Assembly: GCF_000278155.1 (NCBI RefSeq)
Contig: NZ_JH725096.1
Coordinates: 62,001-126,000 of the forward strand
Direction: 5' to 3'
Length of the DNA: 64,000 nt
DNA from: Bartonella doshiae NCTC 12862 = ATCC 700133
GTDB lineage: Bacteria > Pseudomonadota > Alphaproteobacteria > Rhizobiales > Rhizobiaceae
Shown: positions 31,567 through 42,266 of the stretch, one piece after another
Layout of the letters: each line of letters starts with the position of its first letter
How positions within the stretch are numbered: position 1 is the first letter of the stretch
Made by a program: the position numbers and the translations under genes
The notes under the pieces: model-generated
What the model was told of the DNA's origin: nothing
The model's database searches: none
Seen by the model: only the letters and a program-made list of their open reading frames with translations

Positions 31567-34500
31567 ATGACTTATAAGCCGCGTGTTTTTTCTATTTCTC
31601 CAGGAACTTCTTTTTTACCACATTTTGTTGATGCACTACTCTCCGGTGCTCTCATTGACAACTTTACACAAAATGGAGATATTCAGGCTGCCCTTGCTGA
31701 TACTCTTATCTATGTACCAACACGCCGTGCTGCGCGCACTTTACGTACAGCTTTTGTTGAAAGAAGCGCTACACACTCAACCTTTTTGCCAACCATACGC
31801 CCCTTAGGAGATCTGGGTGAAGATAGTTTCCTTTTTGTTGAAAACTATACCAGTATCCTAAACCCCCCGATTGGAGAAAGTGAACGCCTTCTGCTTTTAG
31901 CGCGTCTTATTCGTCCTTGGCGTGAAAATTTACCTGCTCATTTGCGTGCTATGTTTGGTACAGAAGATGTGCTTATTCCTGCTCATACTGCCGATGCAAT
32001 TTGGCTTGCCCAAGATTTGGCACATTTGATGGATGAAATTGAAACAGAATCAGCAGATTGGTCAAAACTTAAAGACATTGCACCTGATATGGTAGCTGAA
32101 TGGTGGCAAATAACCCTAAATTTTCTCACGATTGTAACGCAAAATTGGCCAAAAATTTTACAAGAACGAAAACGAAGTAATCCTGCAGAATGGCGTAATC
32201 AAGCACTCAGAATACATGCAGAGACTTTACACACCACACAACCCAATACACCTATCATTGCTGCCGGTGCAACAGGTTCTATTCCCGCAGTTGCGTATCT
32301 TTTAAAAGTGATCTCGCGACTACCAAAAGGAGCTGTTATTCTTCCTGGACTTGACTTGCATATGGATGAAGAACAGTGGGAGACATTAGGAAAAGTTCAT
32401 GAAGAAAAAACAGCGTGTGATGTTTTCAATCATGCAGTGGATGCTTTTAGTCATCCTCAATATCATTTAAAAAAACTGCTCTCTCTCATAGGATGTTTGC
32501 GCACTCATGTTCGCGAAATTGGCCAACAAAGTGCAATAAAGAAAAAACGTGCAGCTCTTTTATCAGAAGCACTTCGACCAGCCTCAACAACAGACCGATG
32601 GACACAAATTGTCCGTAATGATTATGAAAATCTTTGTGAAAATTGGTCATTCATTGAGGCTATAAACGAGCGCGAAGAAGCTCTTGCTATTGCTGTTGCT
32701 TTACGTAATGCTATTGAAGAACCTCAAAAAACTGCTGCCCTTATTACAAATGATCGTAATTTAGCACGCCGCGTCGCAGCTGAATTACAGCGATTTGGAA
32801 TTGAAGCAAATGATTCAGGAGGAATACCACTAGCACAAACACTGCCTGCAACTCTGTTACGGCTTCTTTTAGAAAATGTGTTTCAACCGCATAATCAAAT
32901 TGCCTTTCTTTCGCTTCTTAAACATCCACTTACAACACTTAAACAAAGTCGTCATCGCTTACGCGAAATGGCCGAAAATTTTGAACTTTTTGTTCTTCGA
33001 GGTAACTTCAGTCGTATCAACCTTTGTGAATGTGATCAATTTCTTGAAAAATGGATGAAAACACGTTCCCAGAATACTTCTGATGACTGCACTCTTGATC
33101 GACAAAAGAGTGAAGAAGCACATCTACTTTGTCAACTTTTGATCAAAGCTATAGAACCTTTAGCATCTCTCATGAAACAAGAGAAAGAATGCACCATTAA
33201 TGAAGCCGTAGTAGCAACAGTTGAGGCTTTTGAAAATTTTGGACGTGACGAAAACGATTCTCTTGTCCATCTTTATCAAGAAGAAGCGGGACAAGCCCTT
33301 TTAACTTTTTTGCGTGAATTGGTGTGTGATCAATCAGGACTAAAATTTCGTCTTTGCGAATGGCCCGCTATATTTTCAGCGCTCATAGCAACACGCTGCG
33401 TTACACCCTCCCCCGGAGGACATCCACGCTTATTCATTTGGGGCACTTTGGAATCACGATTGCAAACAGTGGATACAGTAGTCATCGGCGGTCTTAATGA
33501 AGGATCATGGCCTATTACAACCTGCAATGATGCTTTTTTATCGCGTCCAATGAAAATGATGTTAACCCTCGAACCACCCGAACAGCGTATTGGTCTTTCC
33601 GCGCATGATTTTCAATGGGCAATGGGAATGAATAAAGTGGTGATGAGCAGAGCACTACGGGTTAATCATATTCCTTCACTTCCTTCGCGTTGGTTACAGC
33701 GCTTAGAAACGGTTATAGGAAAACAAATTTGGAAACAAATCCGTGCACGTGGGGAAATATTGCTTCATTGGGCAAAAATGCTTGATAATGCAAACGTGAT
33801 TGCTAGGGCCACCCGTCCTTGCCCTGTCCCTCCCCTTAAAATGCGTCCACGTCATTTTTCTGTCACTGAAATAGCAACATTACGATATGACCCTTATACT
33901 ATTTATGCCAAAAAAGTCTTGCGGATCAGACCGCTTAAGGCGCTCATTCACAATCCTGGTGCTGCTGAGCGGGGAACGCTTTATCACGCTATTCTTGCTG
34001 CTTTTGCTGCACAAATAAAGAATCTAAATGCCGAAAATGCATTAGATATACTCCTCACGCTCGGACGACAAGAATTTGATAAGTTTAATTTACCTGCCGA
34101 TGTTGAAACAATCTGGTGGACAAATTTTGAAAATCTTGCTCCTTTCATTCTTCAATGGGAACAAAGTCTAGAGCCTCGAACACGATATGCTGAAGTGGAA
34201 TCGCAAAAAATACCCATAGGTACAACAGGTGTAACTCTTTCAGGACGCGCTGATCGTATTGATGTATTGCCAAACAAAACGGTTGAAATTATTGATTTTA
34301 AAACCAGTACACCACCCTCAACAAAACAAGTTCGTGATTTATTGTTTCCACAATTGGCACTAGAAGCAGCTTTGTTAATGAAAGGAGCCTTTGCAGATTT
34401 TAAAAATTTTACCCCCTTAAATCTATTTTACATCCCCCTCAATGGAAAAGGTGAAATTACTCCTAAATCAGTTTTTTCAAAAAAAGGGGGAAAAGAGCAC

Positions 34501-34689
34501 CAAAGTGTCATTAACCTCGGTGAAAAAGCATGGGAACATCTTATCGCATTAATAGAGTATTATAAAAATCCACAACAAGGCTATCTTTCACACGCAGTTC
34601 CCATGATAAAACAATATGAAAATGACTATGACCATCTGGCACGCTTATGGGAATGGTCAAACGGATTTCATAAAGGGGATCAATCATGA
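31567..34689 (+). CDS. addB: Double-strand break repair protein AddB
   Basis: AddB is the second subunit of the AddAB helicase-nuclease, which resects double-strand breaks for RecA. The 1040-residue protein has the alphaproteobacterial form: the N-terminal ATP-loop region (ISPGTSFLPHFVDAL) lacks the Walker A lysine, as in related alphaproteobacterial AddB, so this subunit likely does not hydrolyse ATP. The C-terminal nuclease domain is intact, with SGRADRIDVL, EIIDFKTS and PQLALEAALL. Helicase-like middle motifs are partly kept (GGLNEGSWP). It overlaps addA by four bases (ATGA), so the two subunits are translationally coupled. Confidence 0.93.
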   Translation: MTYKPRVFSISPGTSFLPHFVDALLSGALIDNFTQNGDIQAALADTLIYVPTRRAARTLRTAFVERSATHSTFLPTIRPLGDLGEDSFLFVENYTSILNPPIGESERLLLLARLIRPWRENLPAHLRAMFGTEDVLIPAHTADAIWLAQDLAHLMDEIETESADWSKLKDIAPDMVAEWWQITLNFLTIVTQNWPKILQERKRSNPAEWRNQALRIHAETLHTTQPNTPIIAAGATGSIPAVAYLLKVISRLPKGAVILPGLDLHMDEEQWETLGKVHEEKTACDVFNHAVDAFSHPQYHLKKLLSLIGCLRTHVREIGQQSAIKKKRAALLSEALRPASTTDRWTQIVRNDYENLCENWSFIEAINEREEALAIAVALRNAIEEPQKTAALITNDRNLARRVAAELQRFGIEANDSGGIPLAQTLPATLLRLLLENVFQPHNQIAFLSLLKHPLTTLKQSRHRLREMAENFELFVLRGNFSRINLCECDQFLEKWMKTRSQNTSDDCTLDRQKSEEAHLLCQLLIKAIEPLASLMKQEKECTINEAVVATVEAFENFGRDENDSLVHLYQEEAGQALLTFLRELVCDQSGLKFRLCEWPAIFSALIATRCVTPSPGGHPRLFIWGTLESRLQTVDTVVIGGLNEGSWPITTCNDAFLSRPMKMMLTLEPPEQRIGLSAHDFQWAMGMNKVVMSRALRVNHIPSLPSRWLQRLETVIGKQIWKQIRARGEILLHWAKMLDNANVIARATRPCPVPPLKMRPRHFSVTEIATLRYDPYTIYAKKVLRIRPLKALIHNPGAAERGTLYHAILAAFAAQIKNLNAENALDILLTLGRQEFDKFNLPADVETIWWTNFENLAPFILQWEQSLEPRTRYAEVESQKIPIGTTGVTLSGRADRIDVLPNKTVEIIDFKTSTPPSTKQVRDLLFPQLALEAALLMKGAFADFKNFTPLNLFYIPLNGKGEITPKSVFSKKGGKEHQSVINLGEKAWEHLIALIEYYKNPQQGYLSHAVPMIKQYENDYDHLARLWEWSNGFHKGDQS

Positions 34690-37600
34690 CTCTTTTTTCT
34701 ATTCCTGAAGCAGCCCTTGATGCACAAGCAACGGCAACACACCCAAAAACAAATGTATGGGTTTCTGCAAATGCAGGCTCTGGAAAAACTCATGTTCTAA
34801 CCGAACGCGTTATTCGTTTGCTTGTAAACGGTACTCCCCCAGCACGTATTTTATGCCTTACTTATACGAGAGCCGCCGCTGCTGTTATGCAATCACGGAT
34901 TTTTCGTACGTTATCCAGCTGGAATGAGCTTGATGATGCACATCTTAAAGAAATATTATCTAAACTCGAAAACAAACCTATCAATGCAAAAAAAATAACT
35001 TATGCACGCCAACTCTTTGCTCGTGCCTTAGAAACACCTGGTGGCTTGAAAATACAAACTATTCATGCATTCTGCGAATCTCTCTTGCATCAATTTATGC
35101 TAGAAGCCAATATTGCTGGACATTTCGAACTCATAGATGATGTCAACCGCAAAAAACTACAACAAGAAGCTCGCTGCCAACTCCTAAAGCATAATGATGC
35201 ACAACCCGCTTTAAAACAACTGCTTAAGGTTATCAGCGAGCACACTTTTAACCAATTGCTGTATGAAGCAACTGAAAAGCAACATAAACTGTCTGGTTTC
35301 TTGTCTTTCCTTCTATCTGAAAATGCAGAAGAAAAACTACGGGCACTCTTTAATTTAACGCCTGATGAAACAAACAAACAACTGCTGGGAAAAATTCAAC
35401 AAGTTGCTAGCATGCCTCTTTATGCCCTTAGTCATTGTCAAACCTATGGTGACAAAAGTCTTAGAGATACTGTTGAAAAATTTTCTCAGTTAGCAGCTAC
35501 CTCTGATGAAAAAAACATCATTAATATTATTTCAGATATTTATTTTAAAACGAAAAATGATCCCCGTAACTTTTCACTTTTATCATCCCACAAATCAAAT
35601 GAAATTTGGCCCTCTATTCAACAAATGATTAAAGAAAAACAAAGCCAACTTTCCATCCTTCTAGAAAAATATCAATGCATCAAAACAGTCACACTCAACA
35701 TGGCCGCTTTTCAGCTTTGTGACATTTATCTTAAAATCTATGCGAATTTAAAAAAAGCCAATGGTTTTTTTAATTTTGATGATCTCATTGAGCGTACACT
35801 CCATTTGTTGCAACGTGAAGGTGCAAGCCAATGGGTACACTATAAACTTGATAATGGTCTTGATCATATTTTGCTTGATGAAGCACAAGATACTAACCCT
35901 GATCAATGGAAAATTATTCAACTTTTAACGCAAGAATTTTTCACAGGTCATAGTCAACGTACAAATATACGCACTCTTTTTGCTGTTGGAGATGAAAAAC
36001 AATCTATATATTCTTTTCAAGGTGCTGCTCCAGAAAATTTTGCTACAAATGGCAGAATAATTCAAAAAAAAGCAGAACAAGCAAAGCTGAAGTTTGAAAA
36101 AATAAAACTGAATTATTCTTTTCGCTCCACAGCCGATATTCTTAAAAGCGTTGATCTTGTTTTTGAAACACCAGAAAATTACAAGGGACTTTCAGCAGAA
36201 AATACAAAAACGGTACATGAAGCTATTCGTGTTCATAGCCCAGGTGAAGTTATTTTATGGGATGCCATTTCTAAAGAAAAAAACGCATTTCCTGATGATT
36301 GGCATTTAACCGTTGATCAGTCAGATACCCCAGAAGTCCGTTTAGCGGAAAAAATTGCTGAAACAATTGCAGCCTGGTTACACAATGGAGAAATGCTTCC
36401 AGCAAAAGGCCGTTTGTTACGTGCAAGTGATATTATGGTCTTGGTTCGTAAGCGTAATCAATTTGCCTCAGCGCTTTCTCGTGCCCTTAAACAACGTAAT
36501 GTACCCGTCGCCGGTGCTGACCGCTTACAACTTACAAAACATATGAGTGTACGCGATTTAATGGCGCTTGCACGTTTTGTTTTGCAAACACAAGATGATC
36601 TGTCTCTTGCCTGTGTTTTAAAAAGTCCGCTCTTTGCGCTTAGCGAAGAGGAACTTTATCAACTTGCTGCTCACCGTACAGGTTCCCTTTGGCAAAGCCT
36701 TTGTAAACAGGCATCATCGCATATCCCTTTTAAAGATGCTTTTGAAAAGTTGAGTAAATATCGTATTTTAGTGGATAAAATACCAGTTTTCGAATTCTAT
36801 AGCTATATCTTAAACAATGACAAGGGACGACTAAAGATTCTTGCTCGCTTAGGATCGGAAGCAAATGACGTGCTTGATGCTTTTATGGATTACACACTCA
36901 CGATTCAAAAAACAGGTTTGCCAGGATTGCAAGCTTTTTTGGAAACATTAAGTGTAAGTGAACCAGAAATTAAACGTGAGTTTGACCAAAATCATGAAGA
37001 AATTCGTATCATGACTGTTCATGCTGCGAAAGGACTGGAAGCTGCTGTTGTATTTCTGGTTGATCCCGGTAGTGCAATCTGGCATCCTCAACATGCTCCC
37101 CACTTACTTAAAATTCCCTTGAACAATACACATTTGAGTGACCAACAAGCTTTTATCTGGCATCCTAATGCAGAATTCGATACAATGCCTTCTAAACAAG
37201 CAATTTCGCACTTAAAAGAGCGTGCAGAAGAGGAATATAGGCGCCTTCTCTATGTAGGAATGACACGCGCTGAAGATCGATTATTTGTTTGCGGATATAG
37301 CAGTGAACGAAATACCCCTCATACGTGGCTACAATTGGTAAAAAAAGCTCTCAAACCGCATGCGGTTCCCATAAAAGGTCCCGCAGAAGATATTGCAGCT
37401 TGGCGTTATTGCATCACAGATTCTTCTTCTACCCCAATAAACCAAGAAGCATCTTCTGCTGAGTGCCAAGCATTTCCACCTCTACCGGATTTTTTCTTCC
37501 ATAAAGTGCCAGAAGAACCAGTCTTACCAAAACCGTTAAAGCCCTCTGTTGCCAGTCTCTCTATTGAAGATGATACAGTGTTCTCCTTCAATCCAAAACA

Positions 37601-38162
37601 ATTCACTGTTTCTCCTGTTTTAGGAGAAACAAACACCCATAGGGCTTTCTCCATTGAATATGGTCATCTTATTCATAAATTGCTCCAATATCTACCCGAT
37701 TGCACTCCTCAAAAACGTCAAGAATATGCTCGAAACTACCTCAATACTAAAGCCTCTCACTGGCAAGAAATTCAAAGAGAAAATGCACTACGCCATGTTT
37801 TGCAGATCTTGAATTGTTCGTACCTCAAACCACTTTTCTCTGAATCTTCACATGCCGAGGTTTCTTTAATGGGCATTATAAAAATTCGTGGAAAGGAACG
37901 CGCAATTTCTGGTCAAATTGATCGTTTATACATAACAAAAAACAGTATTATCTTTGCTGATTTTAAAACAGGAATCCCACCAGAAAACGAAACTGGTATC
38001 GCCCCTCATTATTTGCTACAAATGGCTCTTTACCGAAAATTGCTGCAAGCTATTCATCCCGATAAAGAAACTCAAGCCCTTCTTGTTTACAGTAAAGAAG
38101 CCAAAATTTTCAAACTTTCTCCGGAAAAACTCGATGCACTTCTTGATGAAATTGCCTTATAA
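34686..38162 (+). CDS. addA: Double-strand break repair helicase AddA
   Basis: AddA is the UvrD-type helicase and nuclease subunit of AddAB. The 1158 residues include Walker A AGSGKT (residues 31-36), LLDEAQDTNP, VGDEKQSIYSFQGA, the motif V/VI pair TVHAAKGLEAAVVFL and LLYVGMTRAEDRLF, and a C-terminal RecB-type nuclease with SGQIDRLY and DFKTG near 1092. Both nuclease and ATPase residues are present, so the enzyme should be active. It is the only recombinational end-resection enzyme visible in the window. trxA follows after 92 bp on the same strand. Confidence 0.95.
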   Translation: MTLFSIPEAALDAQATATHPKTNVWVSANAGSGKTHVLTERVIRLLVNGTPPARILCLTYTRAAAAVMQSRIFRTLSSWNELDDAHLKEILSKLENKPINAKKITYARQLFARALETPGGLKIQTIHAFCESLLHQFMLEANIAGHFELIDDVNRKKLQQEARCQLLKHNDAQPALKQLLKVISEHTFNQLLYEATEKQHKLSGFLSFLLSENAEEKLRALFNLTPDETNKQLLGKIQQVASMPLYALSHCQTYGDKSLRDTVEKFSQLAATSDEKNIINIISDIYFKTKNDPRNFSLLSSHKSNEIWPSIQQMIKEKQSQLSILLEKYQCIKTVTLNMAAFQLCDIYLKIYANLKKANGFFNFDDLIERTLHLLQREGASQWVHYKLDNGLDHILLDEAQDTNPDQWKIIQLLTQEFFTGHSQRTNIRTLFAVGDEKQSIYSFQGAAPENFATNGRIIQKKAEQAKLKFEKIKLNYSFRSTADILKSVDLVFETPENYKGLSAENTKTVHEAIRVHSPGEVILWDAISKEKNAFPDDWHLTVDQSDTPEVRLAEKIAETIAAWLHNGEMLPAKGRLLRASDIMVLVRKRNQFASALSRALKQRNVPVAGADRLQLTKHMSVRDLMALARFVLQTQDDLSLACVLKSPLFALSEEELYQLAAHRTGSLWQSLCKQASSHIPFKDAFEKLSKYRILVDKIPVFEFYSYILNNDKGRLKILARLGSEANDVLDAFMDYTLTIQKTGLPGLQAFLETLSVSEPEIKREFDQNHEEIRIMTVHAAKGLEAAVVFLVDPGSAIWHPQHAPHLLKIPLNNTHLSDQQAFIWHPNAEFDTMPSKQAISHLKERAEEEYRRLLYVGMTRAEDRLFVCGYSSERNTPHTWLQLVKKALKPHAVPIKGPAEDIAAWRYCITDSSSTPINQEASSAECQAFPPLPDFFFHKVPEEPVLPKPLKPSVASLSIEDDTVFSFNPKQFTVSPVLGETNTHRAFSIEYGHLIHKLLQYLPDCTPQKRQEYARNYLNTKASHWQEIQRENALRHVLQILNCSYLKPLFSESSHAEVSLMGIIKIRGKERAISGQIDRLYITKNSIIFADFKTGIPPENETGIAPHYLLQMALYRKLLQAIHPDKETQALLVYSKEAKIFKLSPEKLDALLDEIAL

Positions 38163-38254
38163 GCTAAGAAACTTCTCTTATAATTTATCTTTGCAACAAC
38201 TTGATATGAAGTGCCATCATACCAATCTATAAAAAGGATATAAAGGATAAACTC

Positions 38255-38578
38255 ATGACCTGTATAAAAATTGATAAGAGCAATTTTGAAAATGAAGTTC
38301 TCACCTCTTCCACCCCTGTTGTGGTTGATTTTTGGGCAGAGTGGTGTGGTCCTTGCAAAATGATTGCTCCAATTTTGGATGAAATTTCAACAGAAATGCA
38401 AGATCAGATCAAAATTGCCAAAATAAATATTGATGAAAATCCAGAATTGGCAACCCAATACGGAGTTCTCTCAATTCCTACCTTATTGATATTCAAAAAT
38501 GGAAATGTCTCATCGAATATGGTTGGCGCTGCTTCTAAAGGACGTGTTTCTGAATGGATCAAAGATTGTCTTCGTTAA
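38255..38578 (+). CDS. trxA: Thioredoxin
   Basis: A 107-residue classical thioredoxin with the active site WCGPCK at residues 28-33 preceded by VDFWAE, the cis-proline loop SIPTLLIF and a normal length. It keeps cytoplasmic proteins reduced, including ribonucleotide reductase. Its position after addA is the usual one in Rhizobiales, where folC and accD would follow; here those genes are about 14 kb away, showing a rearrangement. It is followed by a strong terminator. Confidence 0.97.
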   Translation: MTCIKIDKSNFENEVLTSSTPVVVDFWAEWCGPCKMIAPILDEISTEMQDQIKIAKINIDENPELATQYGVLSIPTLLIFKNGNVSSNMVGAASKGRVSEWIKDCLR

Positions 38579-38601
38579 GCCAATTTACAATAACTTCTTC
38601 C

Positions 38602-38637
38602 AAAGGAGAGAGACTTTATCTCTCCTTTGTGTTTTGT
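38602..38637. terminator. Strong terminator after trxA
   Basis: AAAGGAGAGA (38602-38611) pairs perfectly with TCTCTCCTTT (38619-38628) around a seven-base loop, followed by GTGTTTTGTT. It ends the addB-addA-trxA transcript. On the minus strand it lies just beyond prfC and may also stop that transcript. Confidence 0.8.
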
Positions 38638-38677
38638 TAAAAAAGATAACTGCTTTTATCATAACAGAAGCTTTTGT

Positions 38678-40255
38678 TTATTCAGAACGTATTTGATAAT
38701 CTTTAAAAGTTGCAAATTTTATTTTTGGCGCTCGTTCTGCTTCATAATTCAATGAAAAATGGTTTTCTGCCAAAAAAACTGGATCACCATCCAAATCATG
38801 TGCAATCGCAAAGCGGTGATTGATAAGAAATTTTTGCAGATCATCTTTTGTCTCTGCTGAAATCCAGCGACATACATTAAAACGCGCAGATTCAAAGCTT
38901 ACCGGTAAAGAATATTCCACCTTCAGTCGCTCTGTTAAAACATCAATTTGCAAAGCACCAATGACACCAACAAGAGCAGGTGACCCATCATCAGGAATAA
39001 ATAATTGCACGACACCTTCTTCAGCCATTTGCTGTAAAGCTTCTTTAAGCTTTTTTGCTTTCATTGGATCACCTAAACAAACACGACGTAAAATTTCCGG
39101 TGCAAAATTAGGTACACCTTTAAAAATAATCTCTTCACCTTCAGTCAATGTATCACCAATCCGCAGTGTTCCATGGTTCGGAAGACCAACTATATCACCA
39201 GCATAAGCTTGATCAGCAATTTGACGTGAACGCGCAAAGAAAAATTGTGGTGTCGAAAGCGTCATTGACTTTCCAGTACGTACCAACTTTGTCTTCATAC
39301 CACGCTCAAGTGTCCCTGAACACACCCGTAAAAATGCAATACGATCACGATGATTAGGGTCCATATTAGCCTGAATTTTAAAAACAAACCCTGTCATTTT
39401 TGGTTCTGTCGCTATGACATTGCGTTGATCAGCACTCTGATCACGAGGGCTAGGACCAAAATCAACGAGTGCATTGATTAAATCACGGACTCCAAAATTT
39501 CGTAAAGCTGAGCCAAAATAAACCGGAGTCATATGTCCTTCTTGGAAAGCTTGAAGATCAAAATTCTTACAAGCATTTCGCGCAAGGTCTACTCCTTCGA
39601 TAAAAGACAAGCGTTGATTTTCAGAAAGCAAATTTGCAACTTCATCAGGTCCAGAAACCATCTGTTGTGTAACCTCAGCATCTTTTTTTCGAAAACGATT
39701 ATGATGAAGATCAAATGTTCCAACAAAATCCTTACCTATACCAATGGGCCATGTTATTGGCGCGGTATCAAGCGCAAGTTTCTCTTCAATTTCATCTAAA
39801 AGTTCTATAGGGTCGCGCACCTCACGATCCATTTTATTGATAAAAGTAATAATCGGAATATCCCGCATCCGACACACTTCAAACAATTTCAGTGTTCTGG
39901 GTTCAATTCCGCGTGCACCATCTAACACCATAATAGCACTATCAACTGCTGTGAGAGTACGATACGTATCATCAGCAAAATCCTCATGACCTGGGGTGTC
40001 TAATAAATTAAAAATATGGTCTTGATATTCAAATGTCATAACTGAGGTTACAACCGAAATACCACGGTCTCGTTCGATATTCATCCAATCAGAACGGGTT
40101 TGAATACGATCCTTTTTCGCCTTTACTTCACCGGCAAGTTGAATCGCTCCACCAAACAATAAAAGTTTTTCTGTTAATGTTGTCTTGCCAGCATCAGGAT
40201 GAGCAATAATCGCAAATGTACGCCGCCGTTTTATCTCTTGCGCTCTCTGTTCCAT
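38678..40255 (-). CDS. prfC: Peptide chain release factor 3
   Basis: RF3 is a translational GTPase that recycles RF1/RF2 after termination. The 525-residue protein has G1 AHPDAGKTTLTEKL, the G2/G3 region RGISVVTSVMTFEY and DTPGHEDFADDTYR, G4 FINKMDR, and the C-terminal RF3-type domains (TGFVFKIQANMDP, PVSFESARFNVCRW). The RF3-specific FADDTYRTL distinguishes it from EF-G. Its ATG overlaps the lysS stop by one base (TAATG), so the two are translationally coupled on the minus strand. Terminates at the stem-loop shared with trxA. Confidence 0.96.
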   Translation of the reverse strand: MEQRAQEIKRRRTFAIIAHPDAGKTTLTEKLLLFGGAIQLAGEVKAKKDRIQTRSDWMNIERDRGISVVTSVMTFEYQDHIFNLLDTPGHEDFADDTYRTLTAVDSAIMVLDGARGIEPRTLKLFEVCRMRDIPIITFINKMDREVRDPIELLDEIEEKLALDTAPITWPIGIGKDFVGTFDLHHNRFRKKDAEVTQQMVSGPDEVANLLSENQRLSFIEGVDLARNACKNFDLQAFQEGHMTPVYFGSALRNFGVRDLINALVDFGPSPRDQSADQRNVIATEPKMTGFVFKIQANMDPNHRDRIAFLRVCSGTLERGMKTKLVRTGKSMTLSTPQFFFARSRQIADQAYAGDIVGLPNHGTLRIGDTLTEGEEIIFKGVPNFAPEILRRVCLGDPMKAKKLKEALQQMAEEGVVQLFIPDDGSPALVGVIGALQIDVLTERLKVEYSLPVSFESARFNVCRWISAETKDDLQKFLINHRFAIAHDLDGDPVFLAENHFSLNYEAERAPKIKFATFKDYQIRSE

Positions 40256-41919
40256 TATTCCCCCATAGGCCGTGTAAGCGCTTCAGCAATCAGTGCCCGC
40301 ATTTCATTAATCCCATACAGTGCAATAAATGATCCTAATCGTGGTCCTCGTTCTTGCCCTAAAAGGACTTCATAGAGCATTTGAAAAAAGATATTTGAAA
40401 CACCTGGCCCTCCTTCAGGGCTTTTTTTGTTATGGTCTTGATAACGCTCCGTTAAACGTGCAACATTAAGAAGTGTATTTTGTATAGTATCTCCGTCTGC
40501 AGTTTCAGATAAACTTGCTAATTTTTCATCAATTTGCACCAACGTTAAGCGTTCACTGTCGTCTGGTATGCGAAATTTCTTGTTTGGTTTAACAAAATCA
40601 TCAAAATATTTAATGGCAAATTGCACCAACTGATCAAGTTCCGGATAAACTTGCGCATTGGCTCCTTTGGCATAGCGAGAAATAAAACCCCAAAGGACCT
40701 CTTTATTCTCTGCATTTGAAGCACTGACCAAATTTAAGAGCATAGCAAAGGATACAGGCAAATCAACCTGTGGAGGGCAACCATTATGGATATGCCATAC
40801 AGGATTATTAAGCCGCTCTTGCCATTTTTGACGACCATAGGCTGAAAGATGCGCATAATACTCATCAACGGCTTTTGGAATAACATCAAAATAAAGTCGT
40901 TTTGCTGTTTTGGGCTTTGAAAACATGTAAAGCCCTAAACTTTCCGTTGGTGCATAGGTTAACCACTCATCAATGGTTAAACCATTTCCCTTGGACTTGG
41001 AAATTTTCTGTCCCTTATCATCCAAAAAGAGCTCATAATTAAATCCTTCCGGCGGATTTCCACCAAGCACTTTGCAAATTTTAGAGGAAAGATTGGTAGA
41101 ATCAATAAGATCTTTACCCGCCATTTCATAATCAACCCCAAGCGCTTTCCAGCGCATAGCCCAATCCACCTTCCATTGGCATTTAACCTTGCCACCTGTA
41201 ACTTCTGTTTCAATGGTTTCTCCGGTTTCAGGTTCAATATAGGTAACTGTTCCTTTTTCAACATTACGGGCAATCATTGGCACTTGTAATACTTTTCCAG
41301 AAAAAGGAGAAATAGGTAAAAAGAGTGAATAGGTAGCCCGCCGTTCTTCACCCAATGTTGGTAGAATAATTGCCATTACCTTGTCGTAACAGGTAAGTAT
41401 TTTTAAAAGTGTTTCATCAAAACGACCGGAATTATAATAGTCCGTGGCACTTGCAAATTCATAGTCAAAACTAAAACGATCAAGAAAAGCGCACAAACGT
41501 GCGTTATTCGCTGCCCCAAAAGAAGGATAACTATCGGCAAAAGGATCTGGTACACGGCTGAGCGGTTGACCAAGATAACTTTCCATCTTTTCGCGATCAG
41601 GTACATTATCAGGTACTTTACGTAAACCATCCATATCATCAGAAAAACAAAGCAATTTTGTTTTAACCTTGTTTTCAGTGAGAATATGGAAAGCATGACG
41701 TACCATGGTTGTGCGTGCTACTTCTCCAAAAGTTCCAATATGCGGTAAACCAGAAGGTCCATAACCTGTTTCAAATAAAATGCTTTTTGGAAAACCTGTT
41801 TTTTCATACCGTTTGATAATCTTGCGCGCTTCTTCAAATGGCCACGTTTTTGATTGAGCAGCTGCATCTCTTAATTCAGGCGTAAGGCTAAGGGCATCAC
41901 ATTGATCACGCATCATCAT
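40255..41919 (-). CDS. lysS: Class I (archaeal-type) lysyl-tRNA synthetase
   Basis: This enzyme charges tRNA-Lys. It is the class I form common in archaea, spirochaetes and alphaproteobacteria, not the class II LysS of E. coli: the HIGH-type motif is in [15 protein letters not shown] (about residues 53-67) and the KMSKS motif is KISKSKGNG. The 554 residues match the family length. The start has three consecutive ATG codons; I use the first (41919). It forms a two-gene operon with prfC, a pairing of two translation genes. No second lysyl-tRNA synthetase is in the window. Confidence 0.95.
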   Translation of the reverse strand: MMMRDQCDALSLTPELRDAAAQSKTWPFEEARKIIKRYEKTGFPKSILFETGYGPSGLPHIGTFGEVARTTMVRHAFHILTENKVKTKLLCFSDDMDGLRKVPDNVPDREKMESYLGQPLSRVPDPFADSYPSFGAANNARLCAFLDRFSFDYEFASATDYYNSGRFDETLLKILTCYDKVMAIILPTLGEERRATYSLFLPISPFSGKVLQVPMIARNVEKGTVTYIEPETGETIETEVTGGKVKCQWKVDWAMRWKALGVDYEMAGKDLIDSTNLSSKICKVLGGNPPEGFNYELFLDDKGQKISKSKGNGLTIDEWLTYAPTESLGLYMFSKPKTAKRLYFDVIPKAVDEYYAHLSAYGRQKWQERLNNPVWHIHNGCPPQVDLPVSFAMLLNLVSASNAENKEVLWGFISRYAKGANAQVYPELDQLVQFAIKYFDDFVKPNKKFRIPDDSERLTLVQIDEKLASLSETADGDTIQNTLLNVARLTERYQDHNKKSPEGGPGVSNIFFQMLYEVLLGQERGPRLGSFIALYGINEMRALIAEALTRPMGE

Positions 41920-42266
41920 CTTTATCCTAAAAAATTAAATTCTCTAACAGTACGGTATATGGTTCTTGAATTTATTCGCTAATAATAGCAAGTAAAAAGC
42001 CAAAAACTTATCATATTCTTGTCGTGATACTGCATTCGTTCCAACTCTCTTTATGTTTTTTGTCATTTTTATCGTGAATCATAATTAACTTGTTTGGATT
42101 ATCGGAGCTCTCATGATTACTGTTGTGCATCTTTTCTATGACATTAATAAAAAATGCAAATCTTCAGTATTAAACAAAAAAAGCAGAAAAATTGCTCAAA
42201 ATGCAATGTTAAGTGTTTCATACACAACAGCTCTTCTAAACAAAAAAGCGATTTGTTATTTTTTCT
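41920..42266. other. Gap between argG and lysS
   Basis: 347 bp upstream of lysS and downstream of argG (both minus strand). It should hold the lysS promoter. AACAAA/TTTGTT near 42239-42255 is a weak hairpin that might help end argG transcription. I see no gene. Confidence 0.35.

Noticed and set aside
31567..31700. AddB as a damaged gene because its Walker A lysine is missing
   Set aside because: The whole 1040-residue frame is intact and the degenerate loop is normal for alphaproteobacterial AddB.
42239..42258. argG terminator from AACAAA/TTTGTT
   Set aside because: Only six A+T-rich base pairs and no proper T-run on the minus strand.
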